A DNA stretch of 64,000 nucleotides from Bifidobacterium asteroides. Its GTDB lineage: Bacteria; Actinomycetota; Actinomycetes; Actinomycetales; Bifidobacteriaceae. The notes beneath the pieces are model-generated. The model saw nothing but the letters and a program-made list of their open reading frames with translations, did not search any database and was not told where the DNA came from. The position numbers and the translations under genes were made by a program. The DNA lies in NCBI RefSeq assembly GCF_009683175.1, contig NZ_WKKW01000003.1, positions 166,880-230,879 on the forward strand. Reading direction: 5' to 3'. Below are positions 1-8,796 of the stretch, in pieces (the stretch's first letter is position 1; each line of letters begins with the position of its first letter).

Positions 1-833
1 GACAGCCCGAGAGCGGTCATGGCATTATCGCCCCCGCCAGGTGCGATGATGCATCCGCCGGGTACCTTCTTGCCTGCGATTCGAGGATCGGCCTTGGCGC
101 CGACCTGATATGGCCCCAGGACCTTGGGAAGGATGACCTTCTCAGCCATTCCGTCAGGAAGGGCCATGCTGAGGAGATCGCGCCGATAAGTGTCGGTTGC
201 TGAGTTGAAGTAACCGGTGCCGGATGCGTCCGACCGGTCCGTGAAGAGGTCAGCCAGGTGTGCGTCATCACCCTTCGCGGCGGCAGGCCCATGTCCGGCA
301 ATGGCCCAACTCAACCAGTCATGGGGAAGGCAGATGGCAGCGATTTTATTGGCGTTTTCGGGTTCGTTACGACTAACCCAGTTCACTTTGGTGATGGTTA
401 AAGAGGCGACTGGAGAAGAACCGACCGCTCTGACCCAGCGCTGTCTACCGCGCATATTCGGATCAGCATCCAGGTCCGATTCGGTTCCGCTTTCTTTAGG
501 AGGTCGGCCCAGGCGGATGATCAGCTCCTCGGCGTCAGCTGCAGAACGGGTGTCATTCCAAAGCAGGGCATCGCGAATGACCCGGCCGGTATCGTCCAGT
601 AGGACCATGCCGTGTTGCTGACCGCCCACTGAGATGGCGGAGATATCGTCAAGACCGCCAGCCTCTTGGGCCGCCTTTCTAAAGGCAGTCCACCATGCTT
701 GCGGGTCGATGCTGGTCCCATCGGGATGTGATGCCTTGCCGAAACGAACCATTTGTCCCGTCCTGGCATCCGTGACCCTTACTTTGCAGGATTGCGTCGA
801 TGTATCAACTCCTGCCACCAGCACTCTATCCAT
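1..833 (-). CDS. xylB: Xylulokinase-like FGGY carbohydrate kinase, 3' end beyond window
   Basis: Partial gene. The frame stays open from the ATG at 833-831 to the window edge, giving about 277 residues of a family that is usually near 500. The start reads MDRVLVAGVDTSTQSCKV, the FGGY phosphate-binding DxSTxS loop. It is followed by ISVGGQQHGMVLLD and ALLWNDTR, which are typical of xylulokinases (ATP-dependent phosphorylation of D-xylulose to feed the bifid shunt). A CLPHDWL segment and an APGGGDNAMTALG segment near the edge match the family. It is divergent from the ROK regulator at 1009, the usual arrangement for a ROK-controlled xylose gene. Substrate specificity is inferred from family resemblance only. 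Confidence 0.88.
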   Translation of the reverse strand, partial: MDRVLVAGVDTSTQSCKVRVTDARTGQMVRFGKASHPDGTSIDPQAWWTAFRKAAQEAGGLDDISAISVGGQQHGMVLLDDTGRVIRDALLWNDTRSAADAEELIIRLGRPPKESGTESDLDADPNMRGRQRWVRAVGSSPVASLTITKVNWVSRNEPENANKIAAICLPHDWLSWAIAGHGPAAAKGDDAHLADLFTDRSDASGTGYFNSATDTYRRDLLSMALPDGMAEKVILPKVLGPYQVGAKADPRIAGKKVPGGCIIAPGGGDNAMTALGL

Positions 834-1008
834 GGCCGCCTCCTTGCTCGAGCAGATGTATTGCGATTCTTATGCCATCCTACCCTAATCATTAGATGAA
901 TGAACTAAGTATTGCTGGATGACATTGACAATGGCAGGTGGAATACTAAAAAACGGTCTGTTTGTTCCTGCCGTCCACGATAGACGTCAATTTTAAGAAG
1001 GTCGATTT
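834..1008. promoter_or_regulatory. Divergent promoter region between xylB-like gene and ROK regulator
   Basis: This 175-bp AT-rich gap separates two head-to-head genes, so it must carry both promoters. It contains a short palindrome CTAATCATTAG (885-895) and a TTGACA hexamer near 926. A well-spaced -10 box could not be assigned with confidence. An operator for the adjacent ROK protein is expected here by analogy with XylR/NagC systems; this is inference. Confidence 0.4.
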
Positions 1009-2244
1009 ATGGTTACCTTGCGTTCAATCAATCAGGACGATCTGAGAAATCACAACCTTTCGGTCATCATCAATACCATTCTACGTTCTCCGTCAGCGCT
1101 GAGCAGAGCTGATTTGGCCAAAACGACCGGGTTGACCAAAGCTACAATGTCCCTGCTGAGCGCACTTCTCTTGAAGAACAAGGTTATAGGGGAGGGGGAG
1201 CCGGGGACGACACAGACCAGTTACGGTCGTCCAAGCACACCTCTATCCATCGCCCATGGGCGATGGGCCGGCATGGGCCTGCAGATCAATACCGATGGTT
1301 ATGGGTGTCTGGCTCTGGATCTAGATGGAACGCTGATTGATTCAGCTTGGATCGATGACGATATGCGTGAAGCTGATCCTGAAAAGGTCTTTGCCAGCCT
1401 GGATGCCTTGGCAAAGCCCATTGAAGGCAGACTCCGCGAGGATAACTATAAATTGGTGGGCTCTGGTCTTGCCCTTCCTGGCTTGGTCACTGGCGATATG
1501 CAGTTGCTCATGGCTCGAAACCTAGGATGGGAGCGAATCGACCTTTCCCGATTCGCCTTAGTTCGTCGACTAAACCCCGTGGCGGGCAATGAGGCCCGGT
1601 TGGCGGCCTTGGCCCAGATTCCGGGATTTGCGACTCAACGAACAGCAGGTGGGGGGAATGACCTTCTTTCGCCGACTGATTCTTTTCTATACATTTCCAC
1701 GGATATCGGTATTGGAGGTGCTGTGGTTCGAGGGGGTACCGTCGAAGTGGGCGATCATGGTTTTGCAGGTGAGCTAGGGCACGCTTCTGTGGATCTGAAC
1801 GGTCCCACTTGCCGGTGCGGGCGGCGTGGATGTTTGGAGACCTATGCCGGTCGCAGGGCCCTGGTCGAAGCTGCGGGCATCGCATCTGGGGCCGAGGCTG
1901 TTTCCACTTGGGCGATAAACGAGCTCTACAGACGCTGGCAGCAAGGAGACGACAAAGCCGTCGAAGCTATCGACAGAGGCTTGGACGCCATGATCTCGGT
2001 CATCGTCACAGCTATAAATATTGTAGATGTGGATGCCGTTATCTTGGGCGGTTTCTGGCCTAATCTCGGAAGAGATCTTACACAACGCCTGCAGGAACGG
2101 ATCAATCGGTTGACCCTGGGCAGGAACGCCGCACCGGTAAGGGTGCTCATGCCCAGCCTGTCTGCCTATCCGGCCCTGCGGGGTGCAGCCTCTGTCGGGC
2201 TGCGTAAATTCATCGACAACCCTTTGGGATTCTTTGACAACTAA
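1009..2244 (+). CDS. ROK-family transcriptional regulator (XylR/NagC type)
   Basis: 411 residues, normal for a ROK repressor. Residues about 15-75 form a winged helix-turn-helix (SRADLAKTTGLTKATMSLL). The rest is a ROK sugar-kinase-like fold with GELGHASVD and the zinc-binding CRCGRRGCLE motif near residue 265. The DxGGT phosphate loop of active ROK kinases is replaced by NTDGYG, and the catalytic Asp motif (usually NDA) reads NEA. It is therefore probably a sugar-responsive regulator and not a kinase. It is divergent from the xylulokinase-like gene and probably controls it. An AAGAAGG sequence lies upstream of the ATG. Confidence 0.9.
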   Translation: MVTLRSINQDDLRNHNLSVIINTILRSPSALSRADLAKTTGLTKATMSLLSALLLKNKVIGEGEPGTTQTSYGRPSTPLSIAHGRWAGMGLQINTDGYGCLALDLDGTLIDSAWIDDDMREADPEKVFASLDALAKPIEGRLREDNYKLVGSGLALPGLVTGDMQLLMARNLGWERIDLSRFALVRRLNPVAGNEARLAALAQIPGFATQRTAGGGNDLLSPTDSFLYISTDIGIGGAVVRGGTVEVGDHGFAGELGHASVDLNGPTCRCGRRGCLETYAGRRALVEAAGIASGAEAVSTWAINELYRRWQQGDDKAVEAIDRGLDAMISVIVTAINIVDVDAVILGGFWPNLGRDLTQRLQERINRLTLGRNAAPVRVLMPSLSAYPALRGAASVGLRKFIDNPLGFFDN

Positions 2245-2296
2245 GTATGGTCAAGACAGGTGTTTATGGCCGATGTACCTGTTTGATCATGATGGG

Positions 2297-3579
2297 TTAT
2301 TCGCTCAAGGTGACGGATGGGGTGTCGGTGATCGGATAATAATTGAGTTTGTTCTTGATTTGTTTCTTCCAACGTGACGGTGTATCGATAAATTTTGTTA
2401 TACCTTTCCATGCTGCCCCGAACGCGACGGAATTGCTCGTTGAAATTGACTTCAAAACGTTGATTTTGGCCCATTTTGACGAAAGCACGCGTTTGGAGAG
2501 CTTCAGAAGAAGTGGTTCTTTCAAGTACTCAAACAGTTTCGAATACAACCCGTCCAAGACGATCGTCGGTACATCGCATATATTGACGAAATCAGCCAAA
2601 GCTAAACCCAAGTAGTCGGCGGCGCTCGCCACGGCTTTGCTGGCCCGGGTTTCGTTTCGCATCAGGGCGGCAAACAAATTGCCTATGGGGCTGTCCTGGG
2701 AAAAACCTGACGCCGCCATTATGGCATTCTGCCCGGCAAATGATTCAAGGCAACCGGTGTTTCCACATGAACATACATTAGTGCCTTCAGCAACATACAC
2801 GTGGCCGAGTTCTCCTGCCCAACCGTGATAACCTGCATCAAATGAACCGTTCTTCATCAACGCGGCATCGATGCCTGAGCCTCCTGAGACATAGAGAAAG
2901 TCGGATAGCGGTTCACCATGTTTATTCCTGAGGTAGTTTTCAGCATATGCCCCGGCGTCCGCCGAATTTAAAAATGAAATTGCCGGCATGTACTTTTTTC
3001 GCGACCTATATGAAGGGAACGAGCGAGGTCAACGTCGGTCCATCCAAGAGTCGGACTGCTGAGAAGATGTGTACCGTTCCTATCGAAGTAACCGTGCAGA
3101 GCTGCGGTGACATCGACCACAATCAGATCTGCATTTCTTGCCCTTTCATGCAGATCACTGATTATGCGTCCAACCAAAACAAGTGTTTTAGCTGCCTCTT
3201 CTGTTTCGGTCTGCAGATATTGTTGTGCGAGTATTTGACCTGACAGGTCGACGACAGAGGCCTCTATGGAGTCTCTCATAATATCCACGCCTATCGATGC
3301 ATAAGTGTGCAGAGCCGGAGCCAAGGGGACGGCTGGCCGCCCAGAACCTATGTTTTTCGAGTCCAGTTCCCGGATAATCCCGTACGCGATGAGCTGCTCG
3401 ACAAGACGCGAGAGTGTCGACCGATTTAAGCCTGTAATTTTTGCCAGATACGCGCGAGAAGGATCAGGAAGCGAACCGGTTATTACAGCTTTGGCGATTA
3501 TTGCAAGATTGTGGTTGTGCAGGCTGGTCCTGCCTGCTGTATTCAAGACGTTCTTCTTGCTTGCTGCTACGTTGCGCAT
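2297..3579 (-). pseudogene. Second ROK-family regulator, broken by a frameshift
   Basis: Two consecutive minus-strand frames together make one ROK protein. The N-terminal half (3579 to about 2994) carries the HTH (SRAYLAKITGLNRSTLSRLVEQL) and ends LARSLHIGREK before running into a stop. The C-terminal half resumes as YMPAISFLNSADAGAYAE and contains GELGHVYV and CSCGNTGCLE, ending at 2297. The switch falls at a run of six A on the coding strand (T run at 2994-2999); a seventh A would join the halves as REKKYMPAISF. No ribosome-binding site is seen before the 3579 ATG, and only 5 bp separate it from a truncated permease. Either a decaying gene or a sequencing error in the run would explain the frameshift. 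Confidence 0.85.
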
Positions 3580-3584
3580 AATAA

Positions 3585-4073
3585 CTGGGCATTCCCGTAG
3601 TTTTCCTGATTGGCTTGGTGAGCTATGGCATCATTGGCTGGATCACGAGTCGCATGCGTTACGGCCGTGAATTATACTCATATGGTTCAAACCCTGTTGC
3701 ATCGCTTTTTTCTGGTCACAGAGTGAACCGTACCTTGATACTTACCTATGCTCTTTCAGGTATATTCGTAGGATTGGCTGCTTTTGTCATGGTAGCCAGG
3801 GTTAATTCGGCTCGTGTTGGCTTCGGAGGCACGTACCTGTTGCAGGCTCTGCTTGTTGTTGTGCTGGCAGGATTTGATCCATTCGGTGGAAGGGGCAAAT
3901 TCAGCAATCTGCTTTTAGCGGTCATTATGCTTCAGGTCTTGCAAACAGGGTTTACCATTTTGAACTTCTCGCCTTTTGTTAAAAATTTGGCCTGGGGTTC
4001 TGCTCTGATCATAGTCATGGTCATTAGCAGAGCTCTGGAGCTCAGAGCAAAGCACACTCAAAAGGTCAAGTAG
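3585..4073 (+). pseudogene. C-terminal remnant of a ribose-type ABC transporter permease
   Basis: The open frame begins directly after a TAA at 3582 and reads LGIPVVFLIGLVSYGIIGW, which looks like the middle of an RbsC-family permease. It continues through GRELYSYGSNPVASLFSG, the conserved permease loop with the ATPase contact, and LTYALSGIFVGLAAFVM to a normal end (RALELRAKHTQKVK). About 163 residues remain of a family usually near 330. The N-terminal half, a start codon with a Shine-Dalgarno site and a promoter are missing. The matching ATPase and binding-protein genes are absent. This is a deletion remnant abutting the second ROK gene. Confidence 0.82.
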
Positions 4074-4134
4074 AAGGGTTCGCTTCGGTGACATCGAACA
4101 TCGAAGAATCATCGGAAAATGATTGGATAATGAA

Positions 4135-4695
4135 ATGACAATGGACAGCGAGCAGACAGAGTCAATACTTGATGAACTAAAACAGACTTTTGATAGTATG
4201 GATTACGCGAATGTCGACTCTTTCATTCAAATGCTTAAGAAAGCACGGCATATTGTTTGTGCTGGAGTAGGTCGTGAGGGATTGACCTGTAGGGCTTTCT
4301 GTATGCGCTTGATGCATCTGGGCTTTGACAGCCATTGGGTATGGGATGACACGGCACCGGCTCTTGGACCTGGTGATTTATTTGTCTTTACCTGTGGATC
4401 TGGAGAGATTGCGCATCTCCTCACAATTGCCCGCCTAGCCAAGGACGCGGGCGCTTCAGTCGTTTGTTGCACCGGCGTTCCTGGGAGTACGGCCGCATCT
4501 GTAGCAGATTTGACTATCTTCATCCCGGCAACCGTATTCAAAGGTCAGGGTGACTTGGTTCCCTCCCTACAACCGATGGGAACTTTGTGGGAAACAGCGT
4601 CATGGGTATTCTTTGATTCTCTTGTCTACGAAATACACAAGGAAGAAGGCATAAGTTACTCATCAATGACGAAGCGACATAGGAACTACGAGTAA
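4135..4695 (+). CDS. SIS-domain sugar-phosphate isomerase (6-phospho-3-hexuloisomerase-like)
   Basis: 186 residues from this ATG. The SIS fold is visible in KKARHIVCAGVGREGLTCRAFCMRLMHLGF (phosphosugar-binding loop) and DLFVFTCGSGEIAHLLTIARLAKDAGASVVC. Length and layout resemble the PHI/HxlB family, which interconverts 3-hexulose 6-phosphate and fructose 6-phosphate. FKGQGDLVPSLQPMGTLWETASWVFFDSLV resembles the family's active-site and tetramer segment (usually GSxxE). The start is uncertain: in-frame TTG at 4123 and ATG at 4141 are alternatives, and none has a strong ribosome-binding site. It lies 61 bp after the permease remnant and may have been part of the same sugar operon. The substrate cannot be named from sequence. 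Confidence 0.75.
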   Translation: MTMDSEQTESILDELKQTFDSMDYANVDSFIQMLKKARHIVCAGVGREGLTCRAFCMRLMHLGFDSHWVWDDTAPALGPGDLFVFTCGSGEIAHLLTIARLAKDAGASVVCCTGVPGSTAASVADLTIFIPATVFKGQGDLVPSLQPMGTLWETASWVFFDSLVYEIHKEEGISYSSMTKRHRNYE

Positions 4696-5080
4696 TTTCT
4701 CCAATCTCTAATGATTTACCCGGTCTTTATCTGAATTTCAGGTTGCTCCGGCAATCTGAGAATATTCATCTAGGGCATTCCTTTGATGAATAATCGGTCC
4801 TGGAGGCCGGGTTTTTCATGGGGAAAGATTGTTGTCCTAATGTTCTCCTGCAGTTGTCAATAGTATTCCGATTTTCCACCGGCTGCGTGAAGACCTGAAG
4901 TTGCCCCTCATCCCCCGAGACGAGACTGGTTTGCAGTGTTCAAAAGTTTGTTGCTGAGGAACGAGTTCAGGACGAAACAGTGGGTTAGCTGCTATTCGCA
5001 CCTAGAGCCCCTGTATGCGGTAGAACCGCCTTTGTCTAGGTGGTTAAGGCAGAGACAGTTAATACCAGATTGTTGCAGTA
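4696..5080. other. Non-coding stretch of 385 bp
   Basis: No open frame with family resemblance, tRNA cloverleaf or mobile-element end is visible. It contains a short terminator hairpin (4795-4817) and a small stem gcggt-agaa-ccgc around 5018-5030. Base composition is lower in GC than the core genes to the right, so this is probably the border between the accessory sugar region and core chromosome. Confidence 0.5.
4795..4817 (+). terminator. Rho-independent terminator after the SIS gene
   Basis: The stem CGGTC/GGCCG (one G-T pair) with a 5-nt loop is followed by a GGTTTTTC tract about 100 bp past the SIS-domain stop codon. Short but of the usual form. Confidence 0.5.
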
Positions 5081-5614
5081 CTAGTCGGCGGTTGGTCTCT
5101 CCAGCCCTTTGAAGACGAAGAGGGCGTGGGCATCTCCGCCCTGCAGGCGCTTCAGATAGGTTCGAGCCCGGGCCATGCGTTCCACAGTGGTCTGGGCCAG
5201 TGGGGCCGGAAGTTGATCGGGGTCGAACCAGCCGACTGACAGGCTCTCCTCGTCACCCACAAAGGGATCGGCATTGCCGCCAGGGTCGGGCCGGCAGATG
5301 AACAGATGGTCCATGTACATGGTCCGGTCACCGTTGGCGTAGGTGACCACCTCCCGGGAGGATGTGACCGCCGCCAGGTCGGTGACGATCACATCCACCC
5401 CGGTCTCCTCCTTGACCTCACGGGCCACGGTGTCTGCCGGGTCCTCGCCCGGTTCGTTGATCCCGTAGACCAGGGCCCACTGGCCGGTGTCCGAGCGCCG
5501 ACCCAGCAGGACGCGGCCCCGGTCGTCACTGACGAAGGCCGTCACGCCGTTCAGCCAGAGCAAGTCATGGCCTATGGACCGGCGCAGTTCGAGCACGAAG
5601 TCAGGGGTGGGCAT
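5081..5614 (-). CDS. NUDIX hydrolase
   Basis: 177 residues. The complete Nudix box is G(INEPG)E, then DPADTVA, then REVKEETGV at residues about 52-74, providing the Glu residues that bind Mg2+. The preceding strand LLGRRSDTGQWALVYG is typical of the fold. The family hydrolyses nucleoside-diphosphate-linked compounds; the substrate here is not predictable. It starts three bases after the stop codon of the aminopeptidase P gene on the same strand (5618), so the two are probably co-transcribed. Confidence 0.9.
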   Translation of the reverse strand: MPTPDFVLELRRSIGHDLLWLNGVTAFVSDDRGRVLLGRRSDTGQWALVYGINEPGEDPADTVAREVKEETGVDVIVTDLAAVTSSREVVTYANGDRTMYMDHLFICRPDPGGNADPFVGDEESLSVGWFDPDQLPAPLAQTTVERMARARTYLKRLQGGDAHALFVFKGLERPTAD

Positions 5615-5617
5615 ACA

Positions 5618-7219
5618 TCAGTCCCGGTCCGGGTCGGCCAGAGCAGCCCGCTGGGCCATCCAGGCCTCCACCTCTTCCACGGTCTTGGGGATGCCTGCAG
5701 ACAGCCACTGGGGTCCCTGCTCGGTCATGAGCACGTCGTCCTCCACGCGCACGCCGATGCCGCGGAACTCCGGGGGCACCAGCAGGTCGTTCTCCTTGAA
5801 GTAGAGTCCGGGCTCGATGGTGAAGATCATCCCAGGGGCGATGGGTGCGCCCTGGTAGGACTCGTACCGGGCCTCCGCGCAGTCGTGCACATCCAGACCC
5901 AGGTGGTGGGCGCAGCCGCAGGCGTGCCAGCGGCGGTGTTGCTGGCCCTGGGGGGAGAGGGATTCCTCTACGCTGACCTTGAGGATGCCCCACTCGTGCA
6001 GGGTTTCAGCCAGCACACGCATGACGGCATGGTGGATGTCCGAGTAGGTGGCCCCGGGCTTGGCGGCCTCGAAGCCGGCCTGCTGGGCCTTGAGCACGGT
6101 CTGGTAGATCCGCTTCTGCAGGGGGCTGAAGGTACCGCCTACGGGGAAGGTGCGGGTGATGTCGGCCGTGTAGAGGCTGTTGACCTCCACGCCGGCGTCG
6201 ATCAGGAGCAGGTCGCCCTTCTGAACGGTTCCGTCATTGCGCATCCAGTGCAGGATGGGGGCGTGCTTGCCCGAGGCGATGATGGAACCGTAGCCCACGT
6301 CGTTGCCCTTCTCGCGGGCGTTGGCATTGAAAACGCCTTCCAGCATCCGCTCGGAGCGGGGTTTGCCCACCACCTGGGGCAGGTGGGTCAGAATCCGGTC
6401 GAACCCGTCCTTGGTGGCGGCGATGGCCTTGCGCATCTCGCCCACCTCGTAGTCGTCCTTGATCATGCGGGCCTCGGAGGTGAACTCTTCAAGCTTGTCG
6501 TCGGCTTCCTCATTGCGGTCCGGACCACCGATGCCGTTGGCCTTGCGGGCGGCCTCAACCTGGTTCAGGACCTCCTGGTCAGCAGTGCGGATCACCCGCA
6601 TCTTGACCGCACCCTGGTCCGGTCCCAGATCCTTGGCGATGGCATCAGGGAAGGAGGCGATGTCCTTGGTGGGGATGCCGGTCATGACGGCCAGCTCCCG
6701 CAGCCCGGCCCGGGGACCCACCCAGTACTCCCCGTACTGGGCGGACCGGTAGTAGTCGCGAGTGGACTGATCGGCCCGGGGATGGACGAAGAGCTCAGGG
6801 GTATGGGTCAGGCCCTTGGCGGCCTCTGGACTGTCAGGGTCCACCGGGTCCAGGACCAGGATGGCTCCGGGTTCATAGTCCTCGCCCAGTCCCGTGTAGT
6901 AGGCGAAGGTGGTGTCTGGGCGGAAGGCGTAATCGTTGTCGTTGTTACGGGTCTTGTAGGATCCTGCGGGGATGACCAGGCGTTCGCCAGGGAAGCGTTT
7001 ACCCAGTTCACGCAGACGGCGCTCGGTGTATTTGCTGGACTCCAGCGGCTCGATTTGAGGCTCCTGGGCCTGCCAGCCGGTGGTCATGAACTTCTGGAAG
7101 GCGGGGGAGTTGGGGCGCAGGGTGCGGTTGTTCACCCGGTCCTCCATATTCTGCTCATCCAGGTCCACGTTCTTGGGATCGGTGTCTCCTTGTAGATGCT
7201 CATGAGCGGATGCGGTCAC
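5618..7219 (-). CDS. pepP: Aminopeptidase P family metallopeptidase (Xaa-Pro aminopeptidase)
   Basis: 533 residues from the GTG at 7219, chosen because AAGGAGG (7226-7232) sits 6 nt upstream; the frame is open further upstream without a better site. An N-terminal creatinase-like domain contains YAFRPDTTFAYYTGL. The C-terminal pita-bread domain shows the five metal ligands: LIDAGVEVNSLYTADITRTFP (two Asp), HHLGLDVHD (His), FTIEPGLYF (Glu) and GVRVEDDVL (Glu). It removes N-terminal residues preceding proline and needs two divalent metals, usually Mn. It is divergent from folC and is followed by a NUDIX gene. Confidence 0.93.
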   Translation of the reverse strand: MTASAHEHLQGDTDPKNVDLDEQNMEDRVNNRTLRPNSPAFQKFMTTGWQAQEPQIEPLESSKYTERRLRELGKRFPGERLVIPAGSYKTRNNDNDYAFRPDTTFAYYTGLGEDYEPGAILVLDPVDPDSPEAAKGLTHTPELFVHPRADQSTRDYYRSAQYGEYWVGPRAGLRELAVMTGIPTKDIASFPDAIAKDLGPDQGAVKMRVIRTADQEVLNQVEAARKANGIGGPDRNEEADDKLEEFTSEARMIKDDYEVGEMRKAIAATKDGFDRILTHLPQVVGKPRSERMLEGVFNANAREKGNDVGYGSIIASGKHAPILHWMRNDGTVQKGDLLLIDAGVEVNSLYTADITRTFPVGGTFSPLQKRIYQTVLKAQQAGFEAAKPGATYSDIHHAVMRVLAETLHEWGILKVSVEESLSPQGQQHRRWHACGCAHHLGLDVHDCAEARYESYQGAPIAPGMIFTIEPGLYFKENDLLVPPEFRGIGVRVEDDVLMTEQGPQWLSAGIPKTVEEVEAWMAQRAALADPDRD

Positions 7220-7374
7220 GTCCAGCCTCCTTGAAATTCCGGTTCTGACTATGTTGGTTCCATGGTAGTGCGTTCGGCCGATGTGACAGTCGGCTGTTTC
7301 GGCCTTCAATCGGGGCCGGTCGCGCATAGAATGGGCGGGAAGCATCCACAGCCAGCAGGAGGCGCAGGCAGAAT

Positions 7375-8796
7375 ATGTCATTCGAACACCCCAACAGCAA
7401 GGGTCAGAATATTCGCGATGTCGAGCGGGCCATCATGTCGCGTCCCGCCGAACATGACAGCCCAAATCTGGACTTGGATAGGATGGGGATGATGCTGGAC
7501 CTGCTGGGCCACCCCGAGCACAGCTTCCGGGTCATCCACGTCACCGGGACCAACGGTAAGGGGTCCACGGCGCGGATGGCCGAGGCCCTGGTGCGGGCCT
7601 ATGGTCTGCGCACCGGGCTCTATACATCGCCCCACCTGGAGCGGATCAACGAGCGGATCGCCATCGACGGCAAGGAGCTTTCAGACGAGGACTTCGTAGA
7701 CCTTTACCAGCAGATCGAGGATTTCATCGCCATGGTGGATGACCGCTTCGCCCAGCAGGGCAGGGCTCCCATGAGCTTCTTCGAGGTCCTGACCGCTATG
7801 GCTGTCTGGGCCTTCGCCGACGCCCCCGTGGATGTGGCCATTGTCGAGGTGGGGATGGGCGGCCGCTGGGATGCCACCAACGTCCTCGATGGCGATGCCT
7901 CCATCATCGGGCCGGTGGACATGGACCATATGCAGTGGCTGGGGGATACGGTCGAGCAGATAGCAGGGGAGAAGGCCGGGATCATCAAGCCCAAGTCCAC
8001 GGTCATCGTCGGCGCCCAGCCCCATGAGGATGCCGTCATGCCCATCATCGAGCAGGCCGTGCGCGAGCAGGGCGCCCCCACACTGTTGAGGGATGGCAAC
8101 GAGCTGGAGGTGGTCTCCCGCATGCCCGCAGTTGGCGGTCAGGTGGCCACCTTGCGCACGCCCCAGGGACTCTACGAGGATGTGCCCATCGACAAGTTCG
8201 GCGAGCACCAGGCCCACAACGCCCTGGCGGCCTTGGCGGCGGCCGAGACCGTCATCCCCGTCAACGGGGCCCTGGACCAGGATCTGGTGGCCGAGGCCTT
8301 GAGCCAGGTGCGCATCCCCGGACGGATCGAGCAGGTGCGCACTTCGCCCACCATCATCATCGATGGCGGGCACAACCTGAACGCGGCCCAGTCCCTGCGC
8401 TCGGCCATCGAGGAGAACTACGACTTCAAGCAGCTGGTGGGCGTGATCTCCATGATGGCCGACAAGCAGGTGGAGGACTACCTGGGCCTGTTGGAGCCCG
8501 TGCTGGACAGCGTCGTGGTCACCGAGAACTCCTGGAAGGGCCGGGTCATGCCGGCCGAGGATCTGGAGCGGGTCGCCGTGAGGGTATTCGGGCCAGACCG
8601 GGTGGTCCGGCGCGACCGGATGCCCGATGCCATCCAGACGGCCGTTGACATGGTCGACAGTGAGGACCAGACTGGCGTGGGCTATGGCCGGGGGGTGCTG
8701 ATCTGCGGCAGCTTCGTCACCGCCGGCGACGCCCGCACCCTGCTGGCCGAGCGTCCCAATCCTGACTTGGCCAAACCTAAGGCGGAGCGCGCCTGA
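7375..8796 (+). CDS. folC: Bifunctional folylpolyglutamate synthase / dihydrofolate synthase
   Basis: 473 residues. The Mur-ligase-type P-loop HVTGTNGKGSTARM is at about residue 58, with YTSPHLERINERIAIDG after it. ILDGGHNL-type and substrate motifs (here IIIDGGHNLNAAQSLR) mark the C-terminal domain. It adds L-glutamate to dihydropteroate and to reduced folates in the cytoplasm. CAGGAGG lies 11-17 nt before the ATG. The TGA overlaps the ATG of smc (TGATG at 8794-8798), so translation of the two is probably coupled. The first ~40 residues (SFEHPNSKGQNIRDVE) are family-typical for actinobacteria. Confidence 0.94.
   Translation: MSFEHPNSKGQNIRDVERAIMSRPAEHDSPNLDLDRMGMMLDLLGHPEHSFRVIHVTGTNGKGSTARMAEALVRAYGLRTGLYTSPHLERINERIAIDGKELSDEDFVDLYQQIEDFIAMVDDRFAQQGRAPMSFFEVLTAMAVWAFADAPVDVAIVEVGMGGRWDATNVLDGDASIIGPVDMDHMQWLGDTVEQIAGEKAGIIKPKSTVIVGAQPHEDAVMPIIEQAVREQGAPTLLRDGNELEVVSRMPAVGGQVATLRTPQGLYEDVPIDKFGEHQAHNALAALAAAETVIPVNGALDQDLVAEALSQVRIPGRIEQVRTSPTIIIDGGHNLNAAQSLRSAIEENYDFKQLVGVISMMADKQVEDYLGLLEPVLDSVVVTENSWKGRVMPAEDLERVAVRVFGPDRVVRRDRMPDAIQTAVDMVDSEDQTGVGYGRGVLICGSFVTAGDARTLLAERPNPDLAKPKAERA

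Noticed and set aside
2994..2999. The A6/T6 run in the ROK gene as a phase-variation switch
   Set aside because: Six bases is short for frequent slippage, and the gene also lacks an upstream ribosome-binding site, so decay or a read error is more likely.
4696..5080. Possible tRNA or small RNA gene in the gap after the SIS gene
   Set aside because: No cloverleaf, no TTCRA loop and no CCA end could be found; only short stems are present.
5306..7195. Long plus-strand open frame (629 codons) opposite aminopeptidase P
   Set aside because: Antisense shadow of a high-GC gene; its translation is Gly/Val/His-rich with no domain, while the minus-strand frame shows the full metallopeptidase active site.
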